From: a virus
Virus record (IMG/VR): IMGVR_UViG_3300025309_000278
Location: 1 to 34,643 of that record
Direction: 5' to 3' (one strand)
Length of the DNA: 34,643 nt
In this document: positions 23,721 to 31,121 of the stretch, piece after piece
Layout: each line of letters starts with the position of its first letter
How positions within the stretch are numbered: the first letter of the stretch is position 1
Program-made: the position numbers and the translations under genes
The notes under the pieces: generated by a model
What the model was told of the DNA's origin: nothing
Databases searched by the model: none
The model's input: the letters and a program-made list of their open reading frames with translations, nothing else

Positions 23721-24614
23721 TTATTCTGCAGGTACGTTGGAGAAGCTTACTAGCTGGCCACCCTGTGTATATGTGATGGTTAATTTTTGTTTATCGCTCT
23801 TCCAAATAAAGACGTAATTTATTTGTTCACCTTCGCCTTTAGTATCAGCTTCTAGATTAAAATTCTCTAAATTTATTTTGCCGATTGCCTTCTCGTGTTT
23901 TTTTATAAAATCATTGGCTAATTGTTCTGCCTCTGCTTGTGTGTACCGTGGGGTATAATCATATTCTTTTTCAGGGCTTGACCAGCGCGAACCATCCTTA
24001 TTTTCTCCCCATGTTCCTTGCTTTGGAGACATCTCTATCACTTTGTTGGTTTTGATGTCTATAACAAATAAATCAAAATCTACAGTATAGGTTTCTATTA
24101 CTGGTTTTTCATCAGGTTTATTAGGATTCTTAACTACACATTCATACTTCACGGGTGCGTCCGGTCTATCTAAGAAGTCTCTTATGGCTGCTACTGCTTT
24201 TTCCTGTTCCTCCGGAGCTCTTGCACTAACAGAACACCACTCCTGTTGTGTTTGCTTGTATTTCTGAGTTTCCTTATCTCTGTATGATGGGTCGTTAAAT
24301 AAAAGGTTTGACAGTTCCTGTTGAAGTTGGTTTCTGAGGTTCACAAGTGCCTCTAGAATTGATCCTTTTGCCATAACCTGGGAATTGGTCGTTACTCCGA
24401 AGAATAAGACCACCAAAACAATTGCTGCAAAAGCATAGGGTACACTAGTTGCCCAGAAGGATTTGCGTTGGGGAAAATATGTTTTCACTTCCTGCTCCAG
24501 GTCTTCTTCTTCATGTATTTTGGATAAGATTTGCTTCTCCAATGCTTTTATGTGCATTGTGTCTTTTTGTTCTTCCTGTTCAAATGCTGATTTGATTACA
24601 TTTTTGAATTTCAT
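23721..24614 (-). CDS. Membrane anti-sigma factor with extracytoplasmic PepSY-like domain
   Basis: A 297-residue protein. The cytoplasmic N-terminus (residues 1-55) is a short acidic helical domain (DTMHIKALEKQILSKIHEEE), the usual size of a sigma-binding region. One membrane segment follows (SVPYAFAAIVLVVLFFGVTT). The outside part carries a PepSY-like domain (VIDIKTNKVIEMSP; RYTQAEAEQLANDFIKKH; INYVFIWKS; LVSFSNVPAE) homologous in order to the secreted protein downstream. Its ATG overlaps the sigma factor's stop by four bases, which is the standard sigma/anti-sigma coupling. Ligand unknown. Confidence 0.7.
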   Translation of the reverse strand: MKFKNVIKSAFEQEEQKDTMHIKALEKQILSKIHEEEDLEQEVKTYFPQRKSFWATSVPYAFAAIVLVVLFFGVTTNSQVMAKGSILEALVNLRNQLQQELSNLLFNDPSYRDKETQKYKQTQQEWCSVSARAPEEQEKAVAAIRDFLDRPDAPVKYECVVKNPNKPDEKPVIETYTVDFDLFVIDIKTNKVIEMSPKQGTWGENKDGSRWSSPEKEYDYTPRYTQAEAEQLANDFIKKHEKAIGKINLENFNLEADTKGEGEQINYVFIWKSDKQKLTITYTQGGQLVSFSNVPAE

Positions 24615-25114
24615 ATTAGTGCTTCTTTGAGCTTGATAATCGCTCTATAAAAACGCATCTTGACTGCTGCCTCTTTAGTATCCAGGGCAACAGCTATTTC
24701 TTTGAATTCCATTTCCTCAACAATCCGGAGTCTTATAATTTCCTGTTCTTCTGGTTTCAGCTTCAGTAACTCTCTCTTTACCCTCTCTATATCCTTTTCG
24801 TGGGTAATCTCTGCATCCATCATGTCCTCTACATCACTATTGTCAAAGAGTTCTATGTTATTTTGCTCTATAGAAACTGTTTTCTTTTTGGACCTCATCT
24901 GGTCTGCAATCAAGTGCCTGCAGATAGTAAGCAGCCAGCTTTTTAGCTCGCCTTCGCTTTTGAAATTAAATTGTTTATAATTTTTCATTGCTTTCAGGAA
25001 AGTCTCCTGTACTATGTCGTCCACATCTTCCTGTTGATACAGGGATTTCCTGGCAAAAAAGTACACGAGCCTAATATAATTTTTGACTACTTCATCGAAC
25101 GGTGGCTTCTGCAT
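24611..25114 (-). CDS. ECF RNA polymerase sigma factor (RpoE-like)
   Basis: A 167-residue protein with both ECF domains. Sigma2: IRLVYFFARKSLYQQEDVDD, then IVQETFLKAMKNY and the -10 contact region LKSWLLTICRHLIADQMRSK. Sigma4: LKLKPEEQEIIRLRIVEEME, then FKEIAVALDTKEAAVKMRFY. The acidic linker (residues 85-110) is longer than usual. It directs RNA polymerase to its own regulon when released from the anti-sigma factor encoded next. A sigma70-type promoter (25139-25167) lies upstream. Its promoter targets could not be deduced from the window. Confidence 0.85.
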   Translation of the reverse strand: MQKPPFDEVVKNYIRLVYFFARKSLYQQEDVDDIVQETFLKAMKNYKQFNFKSEGELKSWLLTICRHLIADQMRSKKKTVSIEQNNIELFDNSDVEDMMDAEITHEKDIERVKRELLKLKPEEQEIIRLRIVEEMEFKEIAVALDTKEAAVKMRFYRAIIKLKEALI

Positions 25115-25138
25115 AATTAAATGGTCCGCTTCAACCGT

Positions 25139-25167
25139 TCTATATAAGTAAACGGAAGAGTTGGCAA
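25139..25167 (-). promoter_or_regulatory. Promoter of the ECF sigma/anti-sigma operon
   Basis: On the minus strand TTGCCA (25162-25167), a 17-base spacer and TATAGA (25139-25144) are near consensus. It lies in the gap between the DUF2292 gene and the sigma gene. Confidence 0.5.
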
Positions 25168-25210
25168 AAGTAACATTTTACAATTATATCGAAAATTGCT
25201 TGCTTAGGTA

Positions 25211-25435
25211 TTAGATCTCGATATTACTTTGCTTTTTGGGGAATGTTCCGGCGCTTCCGCCTTCCTCTGGAGTGATACGTTTTTGCTCTACAATCTCTTT
25301 CCGGTAGGGTTTACCGTTCTGAATATAAATATCAACTCGGCCATATTCCACCTTCCGGATGTCCTCCAGGATTTTAGCTTCTGCCTCTGTGACAATGACT
25401 GTTATTTTCTTTGGTTCTTTATTTGTTTGGCTCAT
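25211..25435 (-). CDS. DUF2292-like small protein
   Basis: A 74-residue protein with the typical DUF2292 (YezD-like) core: VTEAEAKILEDIRKVEYGRV, then DIYIQNGKPYRKEI. The tail is polar. The family is widespread in bacteria and phages, and its function is unknown to me. It overlaps the end of the terminase gene by 17 bases and so belongs to the leftward early/packaging transcript. Confidence 0.65.
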   Translation of the reverse strand: MSQTNKEPKKITVIVTEAEAKILEDIRKVEYGRVDIYIQNGKPYRKEIVEQKRITPEEGGSAGTFPKKQSNIEI

Positions 25436-26975
25436 ATTTTGAACGTTTTAATAGGGCAATATGCCAGTAGATTAAAGCCAGCCAGAAGTCGTTTGGTCCG
25501 GTGTTTGCCCATTCACGCTTCACCTGGCCCAGCTTATCAGTTACATTGCGTGCATACATCGTCTGAGCGTGTTCTATAAGCATTTTGAAGGTAGGACTGC
25601 TGTTGGACAGGGAAAACTTGATTTCTCCTTTGCGGAGCGCTGAGATGGTATCATCCATGATTCTGGTCCTGGAGGAGAAAACCTTTACTTCTTCTTCAAA
25701 CTCCGGCTCTTTTCCTTCCTTCTCATCAAAAAACCTTATTACCTCCAACATCTTTGGGTCATCTTTGAACCAGCTCAGGTAAACTCTGTAGGGGAATTGC
25801 TTGGCCAACTCGAATGCTTCTCTGGTATACGGTTGGCCATCGACTACTACCACTCTGATGTCAAAAAATGTTATAAGGTCTGCTGCCTGCTGCCATCGGT
25901 CTTTGCCCTCATGGTCGGTTAGTATGCCTATCCAGAAGATTCCCAGCTTATTGCCTATAATCAAATGATTTCCTTTGCCTGTGCCTGCTCCGGTGTCTAT
26001 GCCCATTACGTTGTATTCCTCTGTAGAATCGGCCTTCACGTCTGTCACGTTGCGTATAAAAAGGCTTGCTGGGATTCTTTGGTCAGCTGATAAATAAGGT
26101 AGTCCTAAAATCATGTTATAGAAGTAGGTGTCATCATCTGCATCCTTTTTTTCTTTTATTAAATCCTGGGCTGTTCTCCAGGGTGCATGCATTTGGCTTA
26201 TCCAGTATCCGGACATTGGTCTGCCTGGGTATTTTGCCTCCCAGCTTCCATTTTCATTGATGTCCTGGGGAGTTATAAGTTTTTTACACTCTTGGCAGAT
26301 ATAAATGCCACGCTCCTCATCTACGTTTTTGTCCCATTCCATATGCTGTCTGAATCTGCAGTGGGGGCAGTTAAAGCGCCAGTATTTCTGGTCTGATTGC
26401 TGGAAGATCTTGTCTACTCCAAACTCCGGTACTGTAGGAGTAGAGAAGTAGTGCTGGCTTCTGATTTTTGAGTAGCCCATACGGGAGGTGTAATCCCTGA
26501 TAACGTCTGTTTTTGACTTGTCCAGTTCGTCATGAATGTTTCTGTCGGAAGAAAGCATGATGGCCTCCCGCTCTGTGAATGTTCCTTTGAAGTAAATAAA
26601 GGATTTGCCTATTTGTTTCTGCTCTATTGAGTCTATGCTCTTAGGGGCAACGCCCTGCTTTACTACTGGGTTTACATCCATTATCCGGTTTACCTTTGAC
26701 TGGACGAACTTAAGGACATCATCTCCGGTGGGCAGGGTATAGATCTGGTTGATTCCCCAGAATCTTGCACCATGCAGAGTTCTTAGGATCTCCATTGTGC
26801 TTGCTCCAACCTGGGAGGCTTTTCTTATAACTTGGATGGGTGTGCGGTCAGCATAAATATCCAGCATGAAGCGGTGGTTCTCAAACTCGATAGGCTCACC
26901 ATTTTCGTTTTTAATCTTATTGTTTAGTATCCAGTGGAGAATACTGATTTTGTCTTTATTTATGTCGTTTGCCAT
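25419..26975 (-). CDS. Terminase large subunit (GpA-like, with zinc ribbon)
   Basis: A 518-residue packaging motor. The ATPase part has a deviant Walker A typical of the GpA class (VIRKASQVGAST, 49-60) and a Walker B-like acidic site (NIHDELDKS, 147-154). A zinc ribbon follows (CPHC at 203-206 and CQEC at 227-230). The nuclease part begins YNVMGIDTGAGTG (D327), with further acidic residues in VVVVDGQPY and NDFWLALIYW. It translocates DNA through the portal and cuts concatemers. Its start overlaps the small-subunit gene by 20 bases. Confidence 0.88.
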   Translation of the reverse strand: MANDINKDKISILHWILNNKIKNENGEPIEFENHRFMLDIYADRTPIQVIRKASQVGASTMEILRTLHGARFWGINQIYTLPTGDDVLKFVQSKVNRIMDVNPVVKQGVAPKSIDSIEQKQIGKSFIYFKGTFTEREAIMLSSDRNIHDELDKSKTDVIRDYTSRMGYSKIRSQHYFSTPTVPEFGVDKIFQQSDQKYWRFNCPHCRFRQHMEWDKNVDEERGIYICQECKKLITPQDINENGSWEAKYPGRPMSGYWISQMHAPWRTAQDLIKEKKDADDDTYFYNMILGLPYLSADQRIPASLFIRNVTDVKADSTEEYNVMGIDTGAGTGKGNHLIIGNKLGIFWIGILTDHEGKDRWQQAADLITFFDIRVVVVDGQPYTREAFELAKQFPYRVYLSWFKDDPKMLEVIRFFDEKEGKEPEFEEEVKVFSSRTRIMDDTISALRKGEIKFSLSNSSPTFKMLIEHAQTMYARNVTDKLGQVKREWANTGPNDFWLALIYWHIALLKRSKYEPNK

Positions 26976-27531
26976 AGTGTCTTTTAATAACTAGGTCTAT
27001 TTCTCCACCGATTTGGTCTTCCTCCGGATTGGGTGGTGCTTGCTCGCTCTCATCGATAGAGTGCCTTACTTCTGTTTTTGCTGATGACTCACCCCATTCA
27101 GTGCGGTGCATTTCCCATAGGTACTTAATCTCCAGCACTGATACGTCCTGTGTTTTGGCCTGCTTCTGCAGCTTTGCCATTTTCTGGATGAGAATATCTG
27201 TAATAAGGAATTTGCGTTTCTTTCTGAACCTGTCGGCTTTGTCCTTCAGTTCTGCCAGTTCTTCTTCCATCCTTAGATCTGTACGTGCCACCCATTGATA
27301 CTTCTTGGACCAGGTTTCTATGGTCGTATCGCTTGGTTTTTTGCCGAGCCGGTATGCAAAATCCGCCCCAGTTTCACCCAAGACTTGCCCAACCTTTTCC
27401 CACACGTCCAGAAGCTTCTTAATGCTGCCTGCTTCACAATAAAGTAGCCAGGCTGCGTACTGTTGTTCAGTTTCAGCTGGCATCTTGGAAGTGGTTATTT
27501 TTGCTTGTTTGTTTGGTTTCTTTGTTGCCAT
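26956..27531 (-). CDS. Terminase small subunit-like protein
   Basis: A 191-residue protein. A central helix-turn-helix-like region (GKKPSDTTIETWSKKYQWVA) is followed by a long charged coiled coil (MEEELAELKDKADRFRKKRK). The C-terminus is acidic. 'TxxxWxKKYxW' is a common signature of phage small terminases. It overlaps the large subunit start, the classic TerS-TerL order. It would bind the packaging site, and a pac/cos element should be near, but I cannot identify one. Confidence 0.72.
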   Translation of the reverse strand: MATKKPNKQAKITTSKMPAETEQQYAAWLLYCEAGSIKKLLDVWEKVGQVLGETGADFAYRLGKKPSDTTIETWSKKYQWVARTDLRMEEELAELKDKADRFRKKRKFLITDILIQKMAKLQKQAKTQDVSVLEIKYLWEMHRTEWGESSAKTEVRHSIDESEQAPPNPEEDQIGGEIDLVIKRHYGKRHK

Positions 27532-27596
27532 AGGCTTTTACAGGTGTAACTGGTCCATTCGATCTGAATGAAGCCCACAAATCGCCACACAGGGGC

Positions 27597-28853
27597 TTAT
27601 AATTTGAGCCTCTGGCATCTTTTCCTTATTAAATCGCAGAATAGTGGATCTCTCTCCATAAGATATGCAACCCTTCCTATTTTGTGAGCTGCCATCAGAG
27701 TACTTCCTGAACCGCCGAATAAATCAACTACAAGCTGGCCGATTCTGCTGCCACCTTTTAATGCTTTCATAATCAGCCACTCCGGTTTCTCTGTCGGGTG
27801 GACCATTTCTGTCACTGCTTTTCGTGGCATGTCCCAGACATCACTTTCATTCGCTTCACCGAAGAACTGATGACGCTCTCCCTGCCTCCAACCGTACATG
27901 AGTGCCTGAGCTTTTGATTTGCCTGTCGGCCTCTTACCTTTCATTATTTGTTCGTATTGCTTTTTGTAGTCACCCCAGCCGATTGCAAAGTTGGGTTTCA
28001 CCCAGACGATATTGCTGCTGAAGACAAACCCTGAATTTAAGAACTGGTAATAAAAAAGAGGGTAGGAGGAATATCCGGTGCAGACATAAATTGTCCCTCC
28101 TGCTTTTAAGACCATACTAAAGTTCTGGAAGAATGCTTCAGTGAATGCTCTGAACTCATCCTGGGTCTGGTCATCTCCCAGAATGATTCCTTGGTCTGTA
28201 TGGAACTTACCTTTTTTCTCCATGCTTTTGTGAGCTACGTTGTAGGGAGGGTCTGTAAATATAATGTCTGCTGTTTTACCGTCCATAAGTTTTTTAACGT
28301 CATTTGGATTGGTTGAGTCTCCGCACATAACTCGGTGCGGACCTATCTGATAAATTTCACCGAGTTTGGATATTGGTTCTTTTATTTGTTTTATTTCTTC
28401 CTCTGTATCCCAAGGTTTTTCTTCTTCCTCCTGATCCAGAAACATTGTGGTATCCAAGAGATTGCTGATTTCTACTTCATTGAATCCGGTAAGTGATAAG
28501 TCAAAGTCTGCTTTTGTCAGGTCGGTTATAATCTCTGCCAGTTTTGTTTCATCCCACTGGTCTTCGATTTTATTTAATGCAAGATTGAGTGCTTTTTCTT
28601 TTTCCAACGGAATAGAAACGGTGCTATAAGGAACTTCTGTCCAACCCAGTTCTGTTGCTGCTCTGACTCTTTTTTCACCACCGACAATCACATTTTCTCT
28701 ACCCTTGGAGGTGTTTATCACAATAGGCACAGGCATTCCGAATTCCTTGATGGAATTCTTCAACTGCTCTATAACGCTGCGAGTTACCTTTCTGGGGTTA
28801 TACTCTGCAAAGCGCAAAAGTGTTATTTTTATTGTTGGTATTTTTGTTTCCAT
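27597..28853 (-). CDS. ParB-like nuclease domain fused to beta-class DNA methyltransferase
   Basis: A 418-residue protein. Residues about 8-130 are a ParB/Spo0J-type domain (LRFAEYNPRKVTRSVIEQLK; GGEKRVRAATELGW). Residues about 160-418 are an adenine (N6)/cytosine (N4) methyltransferase with DPPY at 201-204 (motif IV). It has a C-terminal VVDLFGGSGSTLMAA (motif I) that follows it in sequence, the beta-class order. PTEKPEWLI is also characteristic. Such fusions are common in phages, where they modify phage DNA against host restriction. No restriction enzyme gene lies beside it. Confidence 0.88.
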   Translation of the reverse strand: METKIPTIKITLLRFAEYNPRKVTRSVIEQLKNSIKEFGMPVPIVINTSKGRENVIVGGEKRVRAATELGWTEVPYSTVSIPLEKEKALNLALNKIEDQWDETKLAEIITDLTKADFDLSLTGFNEVEISNLLDTTMFLDQEEEEKPWDTEEEIKQIKEPISKLGEIYQIGPHRVMCGDSTNPNDVKKLMDGKTADIIFTDPPYNVAHKSMEKKGKFHTDQGIILGDDQTQDEFRAFTEAFFQNFSMVLKAGGTIYVCTGYSSYPLFYYQFLNSGFVFSSNIVWVKPNFAIGWGDYKKQYEQIMKGKRPTGKSKAQALMYGWRQGERHQFFGEANESDVWDMPRKAVTEMVHPTEKPEWLIMKALKGGSRIGQLVVDLFGGSGSTLMAAHKIGRVAYLMERDPLFCDLIRKRCQRLKL

Positions 28854-29014
28854 AGTTTGTTTAATATTTTTTTAATCTTCAGCCAGATTCTTTTGTGTAA
28901 TGACATACCGTTTGTATCCACAGGGAGAATAGGTATCTCTCTTTTTTTCTCCTCCTCCTGCAAATGAGGTGATATATAGTCTTCTTTCAGTAATGGATAA
29001 ATAAGGTCTTTCAT
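28829..29014 (-). CDS. Small basic protein upstream of the methyltransferase
   Basis: A 61-residue protein: an N-terminal leucine/tyrosine stretch (MKDLIYPLLKEDYISPHLQE), then a Lys-rich helical tail (RIWLKIKKILNKLWKQ). It overlaps the gene before it by four bases (ATGA) and the methyltransferase start by 25 bases, which suggests a coupled chain of genes. No family recognised; the tail looks amphipathic and membrane-binding. Confidence 0.5.
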   Translation of the reverse strand: MKDLIYPLLKEDYISPHLQEEEKKREIPILPVDTNGMSLHKRIWLKIKKILNKLWKQKYQQ

Positions 29015-29265
29015 ACTTTTAACAATTGCTGAATTACTTTAAGGACTTTTTCCCTCTTACCGATATCTTCTGCGTAGCGTGCTATTACATCCTTTTTAGT
29101 CAGCTGCTCCTCTCTTGCTCCAAGAGGTGAGCGCCTGGTTACTGTTTCAATGACTTTATCGTCATCGACATCCGCCAGCGTTTCTATTGCAATCTCCATT
29201 CGCAACATTTCCTCCTGGACGCTGTTATGGATGTCTTCTAATAAATCTGTTCTGGTTTTTACCAT
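29011..29265 (-). CDS. Small helical protein of the early operon
   Basis: An 84-residue charged helical protein (LLEDIHNSVQEEMLRMEIAI; REKVLKVIQQLLKV). The composition is typical of phage early accessory proteins. It is followed by a four-base overlap with the 61-residue gene and lies four bases after the stop of the next small gene upstream. Function is unknown. Confidence 0.5.
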   Translation of the reverse strand: MVKTRTDLLEDIHNSVQEEMLRMEIAIETLADVDDDKVIETVTRRSPLGAREEQLTKKDVIARYAEDIGKREKVLKVIQQLLKV

Positions 29266-29269
29266 AAGT

Positions 29270-29443
29270 TTAGTATTCGATTAGTAACCGATTCTTTTTA
29301 AAGGTTGGTTCATCCCATTCCAGAAGCTCTCCGGTTTTAATAACGATAACCATATAAATTGTTTTTCCTGCTTCGTTGGTTTTTTGTCCCTCGAAGTGAT
29401 ACTTTGGATTTTTGGGTGCTGGTCCTTTTGGTCCTGGTTTCAT
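29270..29443 (-). CDS. Small protein with GGAGGTGG ribosome-binding site
   Basis: A 57-residue frame (MKPGPKGPAPKNPKYHFEGQ, then NEAGKTIYMVIVIKTGELLE) with an excellent Shine-Dalgarno (GGAGGTGG, seven bases from ATG). Its ATG overlaps the preceding gene's stop by four bases (ATGA). It has a Pro/Lys-rich start and two predicted beta strands. Function is unknown. The gene is short but its translation signals are convincing. Confidence 0.6.
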   Translation of the reverse strand: MKPGPKGPAPKNPKYHFEGQKTNEAGKTIYMVIVIKTGELLEWDEPTFKKNRLLIEY

Positions 29444-29748
29444 ACTGTCTCCACCTCCTTTCCGATTTTTTGGACGATAAATATTTCTTTCTTCTTATCC
29501 CAGCGCCAGTATTCTTTACTGGTAGATGCAGGACGAGGGAATCGAACCATTCTCTCCTGGTCATCTCTTGCTCTCTGGGAAAAGTATTTGCTGGACACCT
29601 GAATAAATCTGATTTCTGTTTTGTCAATTGCTATAAAATCCCAGCAATAAAAAAAGTCCTGTGGTTGCCACTTGGAGACTCGTGGTCTTTCAACCAGATA
29701 TCCTTCTTTTTTTAATTGTTCGTATGCTATTTTTTCTGTTTTGTTCAT
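29440..29748 (-). CDS. PD-(D/E)XK-like nuclease-fold protein, tentative
   Basis: 102 residues from the ATG at 29748, which overlaps the replication gene's stop (ATGA). DFIAIDKTEIRFIQVSSKYF has the spaced acidic residues and the final QxSxK that resemble the D...E/Q-x-K core of restriction-like and VRR-type nucleases. The remainder is aromatic and basic (RPRVSKWQPQDFFYCWDF). It is a common companion of phage replication genes, but the match is by motif only. It could be a Holliday-junction or repair nuclease. Confidence 0.5.
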   Translation of the reverse strand: MNKTEKIAYEQLKKEGYLVERPRVSKWQPQDFFYCWDFIAIDKTEIRFIQVSSKYFSQRARDDQERMVRFPRPASTSKEYWRWDKKKEIFIVQKIGKEVETV

Positions 29749-30482
29749 GCTGGTTCGTTGGCATAGCGCCAATAAAATAATTTTTCCATGTCTTCAACTC
29801 CGATAGCATCCTTGCAGTAAGAGAGAGCAATGCCAAGCCTTCCCTGTCTTTTTCTTTTAAATGCTAATTTAACGTGTTTGAAGAACCCGCGACTCGGTTC
29901 TCCAGATAGACCCAGCTCTACCCAGATTCGTTGTGCTTCTGCCTGCCATTCGTAAAAGATTTGACTGTCGTTTTCAGGAGCGATAGGGTGGTGGTTTAGT
30001 AGTTCTCCTACCGATTTGATTCCTTTTTTATTGACAGAGCCATTAGGCTCAACAGTAAAATTGTCATTGTCTTTGTTAGTATCTTTGTATGTTCTCATTT
30101 TGAGACGCTTGTCAGTATCATTTTGAGACGGCCCGTATCTCTTATTGATATAGGGAGTCTCACTTTGAGATTCGTTTTTAATCATTACCGATTCGTACCA
30201 TTTGCCAGTTCCTCTCAAGAAAGCAGGTTGCTCCGGATGCTTTTCCAAGAGGCCTATCTTGAGACCTTTATTAATTGCACGAAATACAGTTGCTCTGCCA
30301 ATATCCAGATAATCACCGAGGGTTTCTTTCTTGGCATAGCACCAACCCATCTGAGTGTTTTTAGGATTGTTGGAAAGGTTATAAATTAAATCGAAGACGC
30401 AGTATTCATTGATACTTAAACCCAGTCTAATTCTTGCATCGTGGTTTATAGTTGTGTAATTGAATCTGACCATTTTTAGCAT
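29745..30482 (-). CDS. Phage replication initiator with winged helix
   Basis: 245 residues from the ATG at 30482 (MLKMVRFNYT). Residues about 25-95 form a winged helix, with GWCYAKKETLGDYLDIGRAT then VFRAINKGLKIGLLEKHPEQ, as in HTH_36-type replication initiators. A polar linker and a helical C-terminal region (SRGFFKHVKLAFKRKRQGRL) follow, the latter resembling DnaD/helicase-loader parts. Position after the Cro-like gene and before recombination and packaging genes supports replication. The start is uncertain because no good Shine-Dalgarno is seen. Confidence 0.65.
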   Translation of the reverse strand: MLKMVRFNYTTINHDARIRLGLSINEYCVFDLIYNLSNNPKNTQMGWCYAKKETLGDYLDIGRATVFRAINKGLKIGLLEKHPEQPAFLRGTGKWYESVMIKNESQSETPYINKRYGPSQNDTDKRLKMRTYKDTNKDNDNFTVEPNGSVNKKGIKSVGELLNHHPIAPENDSQIFYEWQAEAQRIWVELGLSGEPSRGFFKHVKLAFKRKRQGRLGIALSYCKDAIGVEDMEKLFYWRYANEPA

Positions 30483-30560
30483 GTTGTTTTCCAATTTGAC
30501 TGTTGATATTCATTTTCATTTTTCACCCGTTTCTTTTCATTAGCTGGCATTGGGTACTTT

Positions 30561-30713
30561 TTATAAACACCTTGGAATCAGTAGAGCAAACAATTTGCTC
30601 AACAGCCAAACCAGTCCAATTATTGAAAGTAAGAGAAAAATCCAGGGTCGGAGTTTTCGGAACATCAATCTTCTTTTTCTGGCACTCAATCGGTACTTTA
30701 ATTCTTCATTCAT
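30561..30713 (-). CDS. Small membrane protein of the early operon
   Basis: A 50-residue frame: a strongly basic N-terminus (KYRLSARKRRLMFRKLRP) then one membrane helix (WIFLLLSIIGLVWLLSKLFA). AAGGAT lies five bases before the ATG, and the upstream regulator gene stops just before it. One membrane segment and a basic head are compatible with a holin-like, superinfection or anchor peptide; none is proven. The 66 bases between it and the replication gene hold only a doubtful 24-codon frame. Confidence 0.5.
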   Translation of the reverse strand: MNEELKYRLSARKRRLMFRKLRPWIFLLLSIIGLVWLLSKLFALLIPRCL

Positions 30714-30721
30714 AGCTATCC

Positions 30722-30979
30722 TTATATTGCAATAGTTCGTTTGGTGTACCAGTCTTTAGCTGGGATACCTAAAAACTCACCGACTTTTTTAACTGTGGAA
30801 GGGCGTGGGTCACCATCTAAAACTAGAACACGTCTGACCGTTTGGGGGGATAGTTCTACTTCTAAGGCAAGTTGAAAACGAGAGAGTCCTTTAGTAAGCC
30901 TTATTTCATCAAATAACTCACTGTTAACTCTCTTTTCTTTATTGATAAAGACTGTCTTTTTTGGTGTGCTTGCTGTCAT
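30722..30979 (-). CDS. Cro-like XRE helix-turn-helix regulator
   Basis: An 85-residue protein with a helix-turn-helix at residues about 25-65: LFDEIRLTKGLSRFQLALEV, then ELSPQTVRRVLVLDGDPRPS and VKKVGEFLGIPAKDWY. It is the first gene of the leftward early operon and is divergent from the repressor gene, the usual position of Cro or an early regulator. Its promoter overlaps the AAAGTTTATTGAGAT element. Predicted leader is nearly absent: the -10 box lies about 12 bases from the ATG. Confidence 0.75.
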   Translation of the reverse strand: MTASTPKKTVFINKEKRVNSELFDEIRLTKGLSRFQLALEVELSPQTVRRVLVLDGDPRPSTVKKVGEFLGIPAKDWYTKRTIAI

Positions 30980-30990
30980 TTATATTACCT

Positions 30991-31027
30991 AATGTACAAA
31001 CTCTTGTAATTTATCTCAATAAACTTT
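30991..31027 (-). promoter_or_regulatory. Leftward early promoter with AAAGTTTATTGAGAT element
   Basis: On the minus strand TTGAGA (31014-31019), 17 bases, TACATT (30991-30996). The -35 is part of AAAGTTTATTGAGAT (31013-31027), also found at 13252-13266 (minus) and 32801-32815 (plus). TGAACATA precedes it by nine bases, as in the 32801 copy. Confidence 0.55.
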
Positions 31028-31050
31028 ATGGTTGTTTATGTTCATTACTG

Positions 31051-31079
31051 TTGACAACTATCATTATACTGTGTATAAA
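31051..31079 (+). promoter_or_regulatory. Rightward repressor promoter
   Basis: TTGACA (31051-31056), 17 bases, TATAAA (31074-31079): a strong sigma70-type promoter. The operator palindrome begins eight bases after the -10 box, so the product could autorepress. Confidence 0.65.
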
Positions 31080-31103
31080 TAAGAAAAGTAAGAATAATCT
31101 TAC
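31080..31103. promoter_or_regulatory. Palindromic operator copy 1 at the repressor gene
   Basis: TAAGAAAA leads into GTAAGAATAATCTTAC (31088-31103), a perfect 6-bp inverted repeat. It ends 18 bases before the repressor ATG. The same 24-base arrangement occurs in inverse orientation at 23618-23641, with differences only at the two centre positions when aligned in that orientation. Confidence 0.6.
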
Positions 31104-31121
31104 ATAGTTATTACAAATAAT

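Noticed and set aside
25419-26975. Terminase lacking a canonical GK[ST] Walker A
   Set aside because: A deviant Walker A with an early Lys is known in GpA-type terminases, so it is not treated as inactivation.
27540-27596. Short inverted repeat (AAGCCC/GGGCTT) between methyltransferase and terminase genes
   Set aside because: The stem is only 6 bp with a long loop and no U-tract, too weak to call a terminator.
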